A DNA stretch of 64,000 bases from Desulforhabdus sp. TSK. GTDB taxonomy: Bacteria > Desulfobacterota > Syntrophobacteria > Syntrophobacterales > Syntrophobacteraceae. A program made the translations under genes and the position numbers. Below the pieces are notes generated by a model. That model was not told the DNA's origin. It worked only from the letters and a program-made list of their open reading frames with translations, and ran no database searches. Of this stretch, positions 1 to 8,774 are shown in pieces. The stretch is from positions 110,417-174,416 of the forward strand of contig NZ_BQXM01000005.1 of assembly GCF_022836495.1 (NCBI RefSeq), read 5' to 3'. Every line of letters starts with the position of its first letter. The stretch's first letter is position 1.

Positions 1-1389
1 CCCGTCGATTATTCGCATCTGAACATTCAGGGCTATGCCCTCGGCGCCAGTGGGCTTCCATCCGGCGTCGTGGCAGGGCCGGACACAGCGGTATTTCCCG
101 CCGTCAGCACGGAAACGGAATATGGGTGGGACATCAAAGTCAAAATGAAGGCTCCCATTTTCACCGGCGCCCTGGGCTCCACGGAAATTGCCCGCAAGAA
201 CTGGGAGCACTTCGCCATCGGCGCTGCCATCAGCGGTGTGACCCTGGTGTGCGGGGAAAACGTCTGCGGGATCGATCCGGGACTCGAGCTGAATGCCAAC
301 AACAAGATCTCCAAGTCCCCGGAAATGGATCGCCGCGTGGAAGTCTACAAGCGCTACCACAAGGGCTACGGTGAGCTCCTGGTGCAGATGAACGTCGAGG
401 ACACGCGCCTGGGAGTTGCCGAATACGTCATCGACAAGCACGGTCTCCAGACCATCGAGCTCAAATGGGGCCAGGGTGCAAAATGCATCGGCGGCGAAAT
501 CAAGGTCCACGAGCTCGAGCGCGCCCAGGAACTGAAGCGGCGGGGCTACATCGTCACGCCGGACCCCACGGATCCCGTCGTTCAGGCCGCCTACAAAGAT
601 GGCGCCATCAAGGAATTCGAACGCCACAGCCGCCTCGGCTTTGTCAGCGAAGAGGGATTCATGGCCGAAGTGGTAAGGCTCCGCAAGCTGGGATTCAAGC
701 GTATCACGCTGAAAACCGGTGCTTACAGCCTGCGTGAGCTTGCCATGGCCATTAAATGGGGCTCCAAGGCCAAGATCGACCTGCTGACCATCGACGGCGC
801 TCCCGGCGGGACGGGTATGAGCCCCTGGAGAATGATGGAAGAGTGGGGAATTCCCAGCATTTATATCCACTCTGCAGCCTACGAGTTCTGCTCCAAGCTG
901 GCGGCCAGGGGCGAGCGAGTGCCCGACATCGCCTTCGCCGGCGGTTTCTCCAGTGAAGACGGTGTCTTCAAGGCCCTTGCCCTGGGATCGCCTTTCGTGA
1001 AGGCCATCTGCATGGGTCGTGCCCTCATGATTCCGGGCATGGTGGGCAAGAATGTCGCCGAATGGATGAAAAAGAACGATCTCCCCAAGACCGTGAGCGC
1101 TTTCGGCTCCACGGTGGAAGAGATCTTCGTGAACTACGAAGCGGTTAAAGATCTGGTGGGAAGCTCCGAAATTCAGAACATTCCCCTGGGAGCCATCGGT
1201 ATCTACAGCTACTCCGACAAGATCAAGGTGGGCCTGCAGCAGTTGATGGCCGGGGCCCGCTGCTTCAACCTGGGGGCCGTGAGCCGCAGGGAGCTCATGT
1301 CCCTGACGGAAGAATGTACGAAGGTCACAGGCATTCCTTATGTGATGGATGCCTACAGGGAAGAGGCGGAAGCGATCCTCAACAGCTAA
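1..1389 (+). CDS. FMN-binding glutamate synthase-like protein (5' truncated by window edge)
   Basis: The frame is open from base 1, so the true start lies upstream; 462 residues are visible. The sequence is the FMN/glutamate-synthase catalytic barrel (GltB central-domain family), which makes glutamate from 2-oxoglutarate and ammonia or an amide donor. Diagnostic pieces are AKCIGGEIKV, the phosphate-binding stretch IDGAPGGTGMSPW, and the late FAGGFSSEDGVFKALALGS segment. The C-terminal Cys cluster that holds the 3Fe-4S centre of classical GltB is not evident. It therefore resembles the stand-alone archaeal-type domain proteins, whose physiological substrate is often uncertain. A strong intrinsic terminator follows 80 bases after the stop, so it ends its transcription unit. 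The family is clear; the exact reaction is inferred. Confidence 0.85.
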   Translation, partial: PVDYSHLNIQGYALGASGLPSGVVAGPDTAVFPAVSTETEYGWDIKVKMKAPIFTGALGSTEIARKNWEHFAIGAAISGVTLVCGENVCGIDPGLELNANNKISKSPEMDRRVEVYKRYHKGYGELLVQMNVEDTRLGVAEYVIDKHGLQTIELKWGQGAKCIGGEIKVHELERAQELKRRGYIVTPDPTDPVVQAAYKDGAIKEFERHSRLGFVSEEGFMAEVVRLRKLGFKRITLKTGAYSLRELAMAIKWGSKAKIDLLTIDGAPGGTGMSPWRMMEEWGIPSIYIHSAAYEFCSKLAARGERVPDIAFAGGFSSEDGVFKALALGSPFVKAICMGRALMIPGMVGKNVAEWMKKNDLPKTVSAFGSTVEEIFVNYEAVKDLVGSSEIQNIPLGAIGIYSYSDKIKVGLQQLMAGARCFNLGAVSRRELMSLTEECTKVTGIPYVMDAYREEAEAILNS

Positions 1390-1470
1390 CTGCCGAAGAT
1401 CGTCAATACGCGGCTCTTTCTTTGCAGGAACGGCTTCCAGCCGTGACAGGAACAGGTAAGGCATGAAAAC

Positions 1471-1502
1471 GGGGCGACCATTTGGGTCGCCCCTTCTTTT
1501 TT
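1471..1502 (+). terminator. Rho-independent terminator after the glutamate synthase-like gene
   Basis: A perfect 9-bp stem, GGGGCGACC (1471-1479) with GGTCGCCCC (1485-1493), has a 5-base loop and is followed by a T-rich tract (1494-1502). Confidence 0.9.
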
Positions 1503-1666
1503 CCAGGAGCACACAGGCAGCAGGCAAGTCACGCAGCTATGGATTCGGGCATTGATTTGCCATGGTGGTTTGATTAATATACCTCGAAATCCGTATTCTT
1601 TGGTTCTAGTGATCTTGTCGGTATTGTTTGTATTTTTGCTGTCCACATTTGGAGAAAAAGTAGAGC

Positions 1667-2134
1667 ATGAATCGATCCTTCAAACCGTTTTTCTGGCTCC
1701 TGACCGCATTTCTGTGCGTCGGATGCGCTCACACCACCGAGGAAAAAACCTGTGACCTCTCAACGCAACAGACCATCATGAGCGCTGCTACCACAGTACA
1801 GACACCCCCTCAACCCGGGGCGACTTCCGGCATCGAAATTCCGGAAACGAGCTATGACTTCGGGTTGGTGGAAAAGGGCGGGGAATACGTGCACGCCTTT
1901 CGGGTCAGGAATGGAAGCTCCCGCACCTTGCGCATCACCAAGGTTTTGCCTGGCTGAGGGACCTATGTTCCCCGATATGATCGGGAAATCCCTCCTGGAC
2001 GCGAGGGAAGCATTGTTATCCGACTGAACCCTGAGAGCTGCATCGGGGAGAGCACCAAGACGGCCCTGGTGCGTACCGACGATCCGAACAAAAGTTACTT
2101 CATGCTTTCGGTAAAAGGGAAATCAAACCGGTAG
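1667..2134 (+). CDS. DUF1573 lipoprotein, probable selenoprotein (in-frame UGA at 1955-1957)
   Basis: Translating TGA as selenocysteine gives one 155-residue protein. A hydrophobic N-terminus ends in a lipobox-like LCVGC (Cys about residue 19), predicting an outer-membrane or periplasmic lipoprotein. From about residue 55 it matches DUF1573 (ASH/Hydin-like beta domain): a DFG strand, then the run to LPG-U-GTYVPRYD, then PPG and a final TDDP...LSVKGK strand. Family members normally read SCGCT here, and the UGA falls exactly on the first Cys of that CGC. The frame stays open for 58 codons beyond it and retains family sequence. Bases 1956-1994 fold into a hairpin like a bacterial SECIS. The alternative is a pseudogene made by a Cys-to-TGA mutation. 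DUF1573 function is unknown; a redox or thiol role is inference. Confidence 0.72.
1955..1995 (+). promoter_or_regulatory. Candidate bacterial SECIS hairpin at the UGA codon
   Basis: GAGGGA (1956-1961, including the last two bases of the UGA) pairs perfectly with TCCCTC (1989-1994). Inside it, 1968-1976 pairs with 1980-1988 with one C-A mismatch and a small apical loop ATG (1977-1979). The only interruption is a 6-base bulge on the 5' side (1962-1967). Size, and a position starting at the UGA itself, are as in fdhF-type SECIS elements. The loop contains a G, but at its third position rather than in the first two, unless the closing U-A pair opens. Confidence 0.55.
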
Positions 2135-2504
2135 TACACCGGTGGTATAGAGGTTGGCGAAAGTTTTCATCCCATGAGAGCGTGCGATTCCCCCTCGAGG
2201 GGGGCAGGGGGGTGTGAAGACCTCGGCACATCCCCTCTATCCCCCTTCGAAGGGAGACTTCTGCCGCGATAGCGGGCCGGTCGCGGCAGGATGCCGCTCC
2301 TACAAAGACAAAGCTATGAACCCACATCCCGCAACCATAATGTAATACTCTGAATTTATTGATGTTTTATATTTATAAACAAGCAAAATATCCAATAAAT
2401 TCAAAGGGGGGTGCGGAATGTGGGTATGAATCCCTGACACATCATGAACTGGGGTTCATTTCATCCCCTAACGGGTATAAGAACCTGCCAGGCAGAAAGA
2501 AATC
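2135..2504. other. Intergenic stretch with two palindromic repeat remnants
   Basis: No coding sequence is supported here. It holds a C/G-run palindrome (about 2187-2256) similar in style to 37494-37573, and a REP-like arm (2261-2306) shared with 31873-31935. An AT-rich segment (2338-2400) precedes the phosphatase gene. Confidence 0.6.
2261..2306. repeat. REP-like palindrome, partial copy
   Basis: CTGCCGCGA (2261-2269) and TCGCGGCAG (2281-2289) form a hairpin. Bases 2281-2306 match the right arm of the complete element at 31909-31935; the left arm here is truncated. Confidence 0.75.
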
Positions 2505-3155
2505 ATGGAAAGAATCTTTGCGGTGGGGGATATTCACGGATGCTACAGGCGGCTCGTGGATTTGATGGACCGTCTCCCTTTCGATCCCTTCGAGGATTTT
2601 CTGGTCTTTTTAGGCGATTACATTGACAGAGGTCCTGAATCCCGTGAAGTCATTTCCTACCTCCTGAATTTAAGCCGGCGTGGCGGCAATATCATCTTTC
2701 TCAAAGGCAACCACGAGCATGCGCTCCTGGAATATGCTCGGACTGGAGACGAGGAATACCTGCGGATACTCCGGTCGATGGGCATCGAAGAAACCCTCCG
2801 AAGTTATGCAAACCAGCCGGTGAGAACCCTGGCCGATCTGTCTTTTCTCCCCGCGGACCATCAGGATTTCCTGGAACATCTTCTCCCTTATTACGAACGG
2901 GGAGGTTACCTGTTCGTGCATTCCGGCGTGCCACCTGGAACCGAGCTGGAGCAATGCCGGCTTGAAGACCTTTTGACGCTGAGGGGAACCTTTCTCCGCC
3001 ACCCCGTCACCATTGGGAAGATTGTGGTTTTCGGCCATACGCCTTTCGAAATGCCCTTCGTCACGCTGGACAAGATCGGCATCGATACGGGTGCGGTCTA
3101 CGGAAACATGCTCACCGCCGTTGAACTGCCACGCCTGCGCTTCTATCACGCCTGA
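2505..3155 (+). CDS. Bacterial Ser/Thr protein phosphatase (metallophosphoesterase)
   Basis: This 216-residue protein carries the full PPP-family metal-binding signature: GDIHG near residue 8, GDYIDRG near residue 38, GNHEH near residue 68, and a later GHTPF. These place it with PrpA/PphA-type bacterial phosphatases that use two metal ions to dephosphorylate proteins or small phospho-substrates in the cytoplasm. The ATG follows an AGAAAG ribosome-binding site. Its 3' end overlaps the convergent PEP-synthase-like gene by 10 bases. A link to that gene's phosphohistidine chemistry is only a speculation from position. Confidence 0.9.
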   Translation: MERIFAVGDIHGCYRRLVDLMDRLPFDPFEDFLVFLGDYIDRGPESREVISYLLNLSRRGGNIIFLKGNHEHALLEYARTGDEEYLRILRSMGIEETLRSYANQPVRTLADLSFLPADHQDFLEHLLPYYERGGYLFVHSGVPPGTELEQCRLEDLLTLRGTFLRHPVTIGKIVVFGHTPFEMPFVTLDKIGIDTGAVYGNMLTAVELPRLRFYHA

Positions 3156-5809
3156 GGTCCATCCTCTCCCTCTTTCGGCCACTGAGCTACCCGTGAATGA
3201 TCTCCTGCCAGAAAGGCCTGTGCGATTTTATGGGGCACGCTGTCGTCGAGCATGGCTGCGTCCAGGAGCCTGCTGAAGCCGAGGAGACGCCCCAGAGTGA
3301 CGAGGCGTTCCTGGATCACGTCCTGGCAAACTTCGACCAGGGATCCCGTCACCAGATCATCCCGCTGATCCGAAAAAAAATCGAGGGATTGGAGCACTTC
3401 GCCAATGAAGCGAGCCCGCCTTTGACGCTGAACCGGGCTGGTCCCTCCTCCCTTGAAACGAAAGCGAATGTAATTGGCCCGTGAATTCAGTCCGCAGACC
3501 GTGTCGATCATCGTGAAATGGTAGTCCATTCTTGCGTTGAGGTTCAGGTAATCACGGGTGATCATTGCATAGTTTTGTGACCCCACAGGGCGTGCGCTGC
3601 CGCTGTCGAGCAAAGATCTGCTGAAAAGGTTCGACATGCCTCCCGAAGGCACGGTTTTCTGCCAGGGCAATCCCGGAGTGGAAATGCCCCTCCACAGTGC
3701 CCGCAGAGGGGTGGAGAGGATGTCTTCCGGCGAAGTCTTCTTTCGGCTGCGCCCCGGAATGACCCCGCCCCCGAGATCGATGATGTGGAAATAGAACGGA
3801 ACTTCATCCCCGAACCGCAGCACGACATTCGACGCCCGCTCCAAAACTTCGTCCCCAGCGGTAAACATGGCCAAGACAGCCTTTTCATGGGCGTAGCGAA
3901 TGAGGTCGTGGATGGATCGGCATTCCATGATGGAGAACGTGGGTCCGTATGCGTCCGTGAGATGGAGAGGTTCGATCCATTCCTTCAGTTGGGCCAGCTT
4001 GGGATGAATGGAGCTGTTTCCTTTCGCGGGCTTCGTAATCTTGGGCAAAGTCGTACTCTGGTGCTGAGCGATATCGGACCAGGCGCTCTCCGGGGCTTCC
4101 GATACCAGGCTTCTGTCGGCTTCCAGAACAATCCATTGGCCGTCTTGGATCACTTCCGTGGCTTTTCCCGTTCCTGTGAGCATGGGGCGGGAATATTCGC
4201 GAGCGACACAGGACAGGTGATCCGCGGGATTGCCGAAATCTACGATCACCCCTTCAACAGACGGAAGCCATCGGACGGCGTCGACCATGCTTCGCCTTAA
4301 GACCAAAATAAACGGATTTCGGCTATCCTCTGATATCGTTTTGAAATCGTCCAGGGATTGGATGATCCTTGCTTTCCCGACGCAGCGTCCCGGGGAGGCG
4401 CATACTCCGCTGTCAATGAGAATCTTCTCCCGTACCACCGTTCTTCCTCTTCCTTCCCGGTGGACGAGATGGGCCGGGCGGGCCTGGAGGATGGAAATTT
4501 GGCCTTCGGAATCAATGGCCCATTCGATATCCTGCGGCAGGCCTTTGAGGCTCTCGATGGCGCGGCCATATCCCACCAGAGAGAGGACTTCCTTCGGAGA
4601 AAGCAGGGCCGTCTCTCCTTCTGAAGCGGGAATTTCCTCTTCAGAAACTCCTCCACTGCCAAGAGGGACGACTCTGTGCGTCTTCCGTGCGATGTGCCTC
4701 CATTGTCCAGGGTCTTCCCGGTCCGCTCCATCACGGAGGGGCCTGTAAAGATCCGCGGGGGCCTCTCCTCCCACCGCCAGGATGCCCAGCCCCGCAACGG
4801 CGCTGATGAGCATGCGATTGGCTTCCGGGGCTGTGGGATCCACGGTGAAAAGCACGCCTGCGGTCCTGGCGTCCACCATATGCTGGCAGAGGACAGCCAT
4901 ATCGTAGTCTGGAAGCGGAAGTCCCGCATGAAAACGATAGATGGTGGCGCGAACATTGAAATTGCTCGCCAGCACTTCTTTGACGGCAGCGATCAGTGAA
5001 TCGAACGATGCCACGTTGAGCACCGTTTTGAACTGGCCCGCGAAGGTGTGGTCCGGATGATCTTCTACGGATGCACTGCTTCTGACGGATAGTCTGATGG
5101 CGGAACCCCCGCTCAGCCGGTCGTAAGCGGCTCGGATGTCGCTCGCGAGATCCTCGGGGATTTCTGCGCCCAGAATGTGTTTGCGAATCTCCTCTGCATC
5201 GGCTTCAGTGTATGCTGAACGGACTTCTTGATTGGCCAGATCGTCAAGCCTTTCGCTGATGAGAGCATCCAGATGGTTTTTGGCAAGGATTTCACGGCAG
5301 GCTCTGGAAGGGATGACAAAGCCGGCGGGGACCGGCATGCCGGATTGCTTCAAGCTGCCCAGGGAGCCGGCCTTGCCTCCCACAATCGACTGATGGGAAG
5401 GCGTCAGATCTTCCAGGAAGATGCAGCTGCATTCCTTCGGCGAAAGGGTGGATATGTCGCGCAAAGATTGCCTGATGGCGACGGCAAGGGCCCGATGCTT
5501 TTCATACAGTCCGGCATGCCCGTTGCCGGTCAGGCGGTTCAACCCGTCTACAATCTCATAGGTAATGCTCAGGAGCTCTTCCGTCTCGTCGGCAATGGCC
5601 GACCAGGATGGGACGGCTGAAGTGAGCAGACGATTGACATTCAACAGCAGATCCAAAGAATGGTCATTGTTGGCCAAAAGAATCCGAAAGGTGTGATAGG
5701 AAATTCTAAGGTCGTTCAGCACCTCCTCGTTACGCGCCTCTTGGCGGGCGTGCCAGGTTTCGATGATCTTGTGAGGGAATTTTTTGAGGTAGAGCTTCCA
5801 CATTTTCAT
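3146..5809 (-). CDS. PEP-synthase-like protein, paralogue 1 (ATP-grasp and His swivel, no PEP barrel)
   Basis: 887 residues. After a helical N-terminal extension of about 125 residues comes a pyruvate-phosphate-dikinase-type ATP-grasp domain: VGGKAGSLGSL, RSSASVEDHPDHTFAGQ and QDIEWAID...ILQARP. A mobile domain follows, keeping its phospho-acceptor His in PADHLSCVAREYSRP. The C-terminal 300 residues lack the PEP/pyruvate barrel motifs of PpsA and PpdK and instead carry a domain shared with paralogues 2 and 3 (YLNL...YH...FRFKGG...RRAR). It may therefore autophosphorylate from ATP, but it need not make PEP. It starts one base after the stop of paralogue 2 in the same leftward run. A second ATG two codons in (5803) is an alternative start. 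Confidence 0.85.
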   Translation of the reverse strand: MKMWKLYLKKFPHKIIETWHARQEARNEEVLNDLRISYHTFRILLANNDHSLDLLLNVNRLLTSAVPSWSAIADETEELLSITYEIVDGLNRLTGNGHAGLYEKHRALAVAIRQSLRDISTLSPKECSCIFLEDLTPSHQSIVGGKAGSLGSLKQSGMPVPAGFVIPSRACREILAKNHLDALISERLDDLANQEVRSAYTEADAEEIRKHILGAEIPEDLASDIRAAYDRLSGGSAIRLSVRSSASVEDHPDHTFAGQFKTVLNVASFDSLIAAVKEVLASNFNVRATIYRFHAGLPLPDYDMAVLCQHMVDARTAGVLFTVDPTAPEANRMLISAVAGLGILAVGGEAPADLYRPLRDGADREDPGQWRHIARKTHRVVPLGSGGVSEEEIPASEGETALLSPKEVLSLVGYGRAIESLKGLPQDIEWAIDSEGQISILQARPAHLVHREGRGRTVVREKILIDSGVCASPGRCVGKARIIQSLDDFKTISEDSRNPFILVLRRSMVDAVRWLPSVEGVIVDFGNPADHLSCVAREYSRPMLTGTGKATEVIQDGQWIVLEADRSLVSEAPESAWSDIAQHQSTTLPKITKPAKGNSSIHPKLAQLKEWIEPLHLTDAYGPTFSIMECRSIHDLIRYAHEKAVLAMFTAGDEVLERASNVVLRFGDEVPFYFHIIDLGGGVIPGRSRKKTSPEDILSTPLRALWRGISTPGLPWQKTVPSGGMSNLFSRSLLDSGSARPVGSQNYAMITRDYLNLNARMDYHFTMIDTVCGLNSRANYIRFRFKGGGTSPVQRQRRARFIGEVLQSLDFFSDQRDDLVTGSLVEVCQDVIQERLVTLGRLLGFSRLLDAAMLDDSVPHKIAQAFLAGDHSRVAQWPKEGEDGPQA

Positions 5810-5810
5810 T

Positions 5811-8288
5811 TCAGCGGCTGTCCTTGCTTGTCTTGGAGGTGAACAACCGTAGCATGTCCTCTATGCTGCCTTCAGAGACCATGGAGACATCCAACCGGCG
5901 GGTGAAGCCCGTCAGCGATCCAAGGGTATTCAGAGCCTGGGTGGATTCCTCTTTGGTGGTCCATCGAAGGTATCCGCTCAAAAGGTCTCCTTTCACAGTC
6001 GTTTTGAATCCGATTTTGTCGAGAACATTTTTTATGAGAGCCACTCTACGCCCACGCCGCCTGGCGTCGGCGAATCCGCCTGCAAATCGGAAAGAAATGG
6101 TATTGCGTCCTGGGTTTTCGTCGAGATAAGCGTCAATGATGCTGGAATGATAACCCAAATGGAGGCTCAAATTCATATAGTTTCGGGCGATGATGGCGAG
6201 GTTCCTTCCCGTATGCTCTGGTGGGCCTGCGAGAGTCGCCTCTGTCCTGTCGAGACCCGAGAAGATATCCTGCAGACTGATCGGCGGATTTGGGTTGTCC
6301 TCCCAAAGTGCCTTGGAAGCGAGCCCTTGCAGAAACGCCTGGAGTGGCTCCGAATGCACTTGCGTGCCTTGCCGCGCATCGGGGATTCCCTCGGGATCAT
6401 CCTCTTCCACATCGATGACGTAGATGTGCAAAGGGAAATCGACTTCCAGGCGGCGAGCGGGCACGCTGTTCTGGAGATTCGCGTGCTCCTGGATGTGGAT
6501 CAATTCTTCGATGGAGCGTTCGTGAGCGAAGTGGATGATGTCGTGGTATGTGTTGCAATTTTCGATGGAAAAGTTGTCATCCTCGGGATCGATGAGATTC
6601 AGTTTCCTGATCCAGCGCAGCAGGCTTCGTAGAACGATGTATTCGGGTTCGGTGGGGCAGAGGTCCGCACCGGAGGCGCGGTAGGAAAGGAGGGGATCGA
6701 TTCGGCCGCTGTAGATGACTCGATCTCCCGCGTCAACCGTCACATCGGTCCCTTCGGCCAGGATGTCGAGGGCGCCCGTTGCTCCAAAGATCGCGGGAAC
6801 CCGCAGTTCTCTTGCTATGGTCGCCAGATGCCCCGCCGGAGTACCGATTTCCGTGATGAGGGCTGAAACGCGGTCCAGGATTTGGCTGAGTTGGGGAGTC
6901 GCTTTCCGCGCCACGGCGATGGCTCCGAAAGGGACACCGCCTGCCGGGGTGTTCTCCGAAACATGAACAATTTTGCCGTAGGATATGCCGGCTTGCGCCG
7001 TTTCTCCACCTTTCAACAGGATATCCCTTCCTTGAAGGATGTCGAAGAGATCAGCAGAAAGGTGGGACTGTTCCATCGTATGGCAGACCTGTGAGATGCC
7101 GAGTATGACCGGGCTTTTGGATTCGTCCCGCCCCCATTGTACCTCGAAGGAGGCCCCCATCATTTTTTCAATGGTTGCCGCGGATTGTGCAACCGTTTTG
7201 AGGAAGCCCGGTCCAGTCCATCCGGAGCCGGCGTAGAATCCTCTGTGCCGGGAAGTGAGCGCCCTGGCTGTGTGTTCAGGATGCCGTGCCGGGTCTTTGC
7301 TGAGGATATGGGACTGAAGCAGGTCGAAAGGTGGAGAGCTGCTCACCCAGTAGGTTTCGACTGCTTCGGGATCCTGTACGGGAGCGGCGGTGATGGAAAA
7401 TGCCTCGAAGTTTGATCCCGGTAGCCTGTCTGGTGAAATGGATCCGCTCAGAGAAACGGGCATGGCTTCGTGAACGGCCAGTGCCACACAGAGGTCCCGT
7501 TCCACCCATGCCGCGGCATGGCTTGCGTACCCGGCAAGCGCCAGTTTACAGACACTGAGGAGCTCGCCCGGCGAGATATTGTCGATGCCTATGGGAAATG
7601 GTTCCATTGAGCCCGCCTCTGTCGGACAGGGTCTTACGGACAGGCGGATTGCCTCTGGGCATCGACCCTGCAGTGCGTGCATCTCCCTCTCGACCGCTTT
7701 TTCGAGGTCAAGCGGGATGGCGGCACCCGCGAAGGCTTCTTTCAATGACTGACTGTCTCGTCCCAGGCAATAGTCTTTACTGAAGCCGTTTGCTTCCAAA
7801 AACGCCTTGCAGCCCGCGGCTGTCACGACAAAGCCGTCGGGGGCTCGGAGAGCGTAGCGATGACGTGCTTCGGCAAGGCAAATATTCATCATCCCCACGA
7901 GAGGCTCCATTTCCCAGCCCAGTGCGGGGTAGGGAATCGTCAAACTCGATGCGAGGGGACCCGCACCACCACGGAGAATGTCGTCAAGGATGTCCTTGAC
8001 GCTCTGAAACCGTTCGAAAAGTGCGACATATTTATTCTGTGAAAGGGCGTTCAGGCAGTAGACGACCTGATAGACGGAATCACCCAGTTTGTGTACCGAG
8101 CTCTCCAGGAAGGCACGGTCAAAGATATACTCGCCTCCCAATGCGCGATCCATCTCTGCCATGAGCTCCAGGATGCCCGTGTTGAGCTTCTGAATCCTGC
8201 GGAACTTGGAAAAAATCGATCGTATCGTTTCCTGCCCATCCCGAAGAACGTGGCGCGCCCTCCAGCGTCGGAAAAAAGGTAGGTGCAT
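5811..8288 (-). CDS. PEP-synthase-like protein, paralogue 2 (degenerate ATP-grasp)
   Basis: 825 residues, aligning over its length with the flanking paralogues. The N-terminal stretch ILELMAEMDRALGGEYIFDR nearly repeats paralogue 3. The ATP-grasp half has decayed: the GGK loop is missing, the RSSA..ED..FAGQ motif is replaced by LSVRPCPTEAGSMEPF, and the terminal EWA...LQARP reads VQWGRD...LGISQV. The swivel His is intact (GTPAGHLATIARELRVP), as is the shared C-terminal domain (YMNLSLHLGYH, FRFAGG, RRGRR). It looks like a non-catalytic partner that could be phosphorylated by a paralogue. That is inference. The ATG has GGGAG just upstream. Confidence 0.85.
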   Translation of the reverse strand: MHLPFFRRWRARHVLRDGQETIRSIFSKFRRIQKLNTGILELMAEMDRALGGEYIFDRAFLESSVHKLGDSVYQVVYCLNALSQNKYVALFERFQSVKDILDDILRGGAGPLASSLTIPYPALGWEMEPLVGMMNICLAEARHRYALRAPDGFVVTAAGCKAFLEANGFSKDYCLGRDSQSLKEAFAGAAIPLDLEKAVEREMHALQGRCPEAIRLSVRPCPTEAGSMEPFPIGIDNISPGELLSVCKLALAGYASHAAAWVERDLCVALAVHEAMPVSLSGSISPDRLPGSNFEAFSITAAPVQDPEAVETYWVSSSPPFDLLQSHILSKDPARHPEHTARALTSRHRGFYAGSGWTGPGFLKTVAQSAATIEKMMGASFEVQWGRDESKSPVILGISQVCHTMEQSHLSADLFDILQGRDILLKGGETAQAGISYGKIVHVSENTPAGGVPFGAIAVARKATPQLSQILDRVSALITEIGTPAGHLATIARELRVPAIFGATGALDILAEGTDVTVDAGDRVIYSGRIDPLLSYRASGADLCPTEPEYIVLRSLLRWIRKLNLIDPEDDNFSIENCNTYHDIIHFAHERSIEELIHIQEHANLQNSVPARRLEVDFPLHIYVIDVEEDDPEGIPDARQGTQVHSEPLQAFLQGLASKALWEDNPNPPISLQDIFSGLDRTEATLAGPPEHTGRNLAIIARNYMNLSLHLGYHSSIIDAYLDENPGRNTISFRFAGGFADARRRGRRVALIKNVLDKIGFKTTVKGDLLSGYLRWTTKEESTQALNTLGSLTGFTRRLDVSMVSEGSIEDMLRLFTSKTSKDSR

Positions 8289-8363
8289 GGACTCCCAAAT
8301 TCTCCCCTGACAAGCCCCGAGGAGCTGTCGACTGGAAATTTATCCATGAGTCATGTTGATACT

Positions 8364-8774
8364 CTAAGCTCCCGATCGAATGCGTTTTTCCATCCGTCGG
8401 ACAAGATCGATGATGTCATTCAGCCTGAAGGGTTTGGCCACGAAATCAAATGCCCCTTTTTGAAAGGATTCTTTGGCCGTCTCAGGGGTGGCGAAGCCCG
8501 TGATGATAATGACGCCGGTCTCAGGGCTAATGGTCTTGATGTGCGAGAGAAAACGCAGGCCGTCATCACCTTCCATCTTCAAATCGGTGATGACGATATC
8601 GAATCGTTTTTCGTTTATTCTCGACTTGGCCGACGCACTGTCCACGAAGGTTTCCACTTCGTATCCCGCTTTCTGGAAGGCGGGTTTCAGCCGTTTGCAA
8701 ACAATCGCCTCATCGTCCAGGATGAGGAGTTGAAGCTTATCGCTGATGTTCCTGTTTTCAAGAGAATCGCTCAT
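8364..8774 (-). CDS. Stand-alone response regulator receiver
   Basis: 136 residues and a single CheY-like domain with no output domain. The acidic pair DDE is near residues 20-22, the phospho-acceptor Asp is D64 in VITDLKM, the switch Thr is in IITGFAT, and the Lys is in AKPFRL. I start it at the ATG at 8774, which has AGAGG six bases upstream; a longer frame to 8843 lacks this. It overlaps the 3' end of paralogue 3 by 17 bases and lies directly between paralogues 3 and 2. This suggests it relays a signal to the PEP-synthase-like proteins. Likely input kinases are those at 14063 or 23645. Confidence 0.9.
   Translation of the reverse strand: MSDSLENRNISDKLQLLILDDEAIVCKRLKPAFQKAGYEVETFVDSASAKSRINEKRFDIVITDLKMEGDDGLRFLSHIKTISPETGVIIITGFATPETAKESFQKGAFDFVAKPFRLNDIIDLVRRMEKRIRSGA

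Noticed and set aside
1955..1957. Reading the UGA as a plain stop, giving a 96-residue protein
   Set aside because: It would cut DUF1573 in mid-domain; the downstream frame retains family sequence and the stop sits on the conserved Cys. A mutation or sequencing error remains possible.
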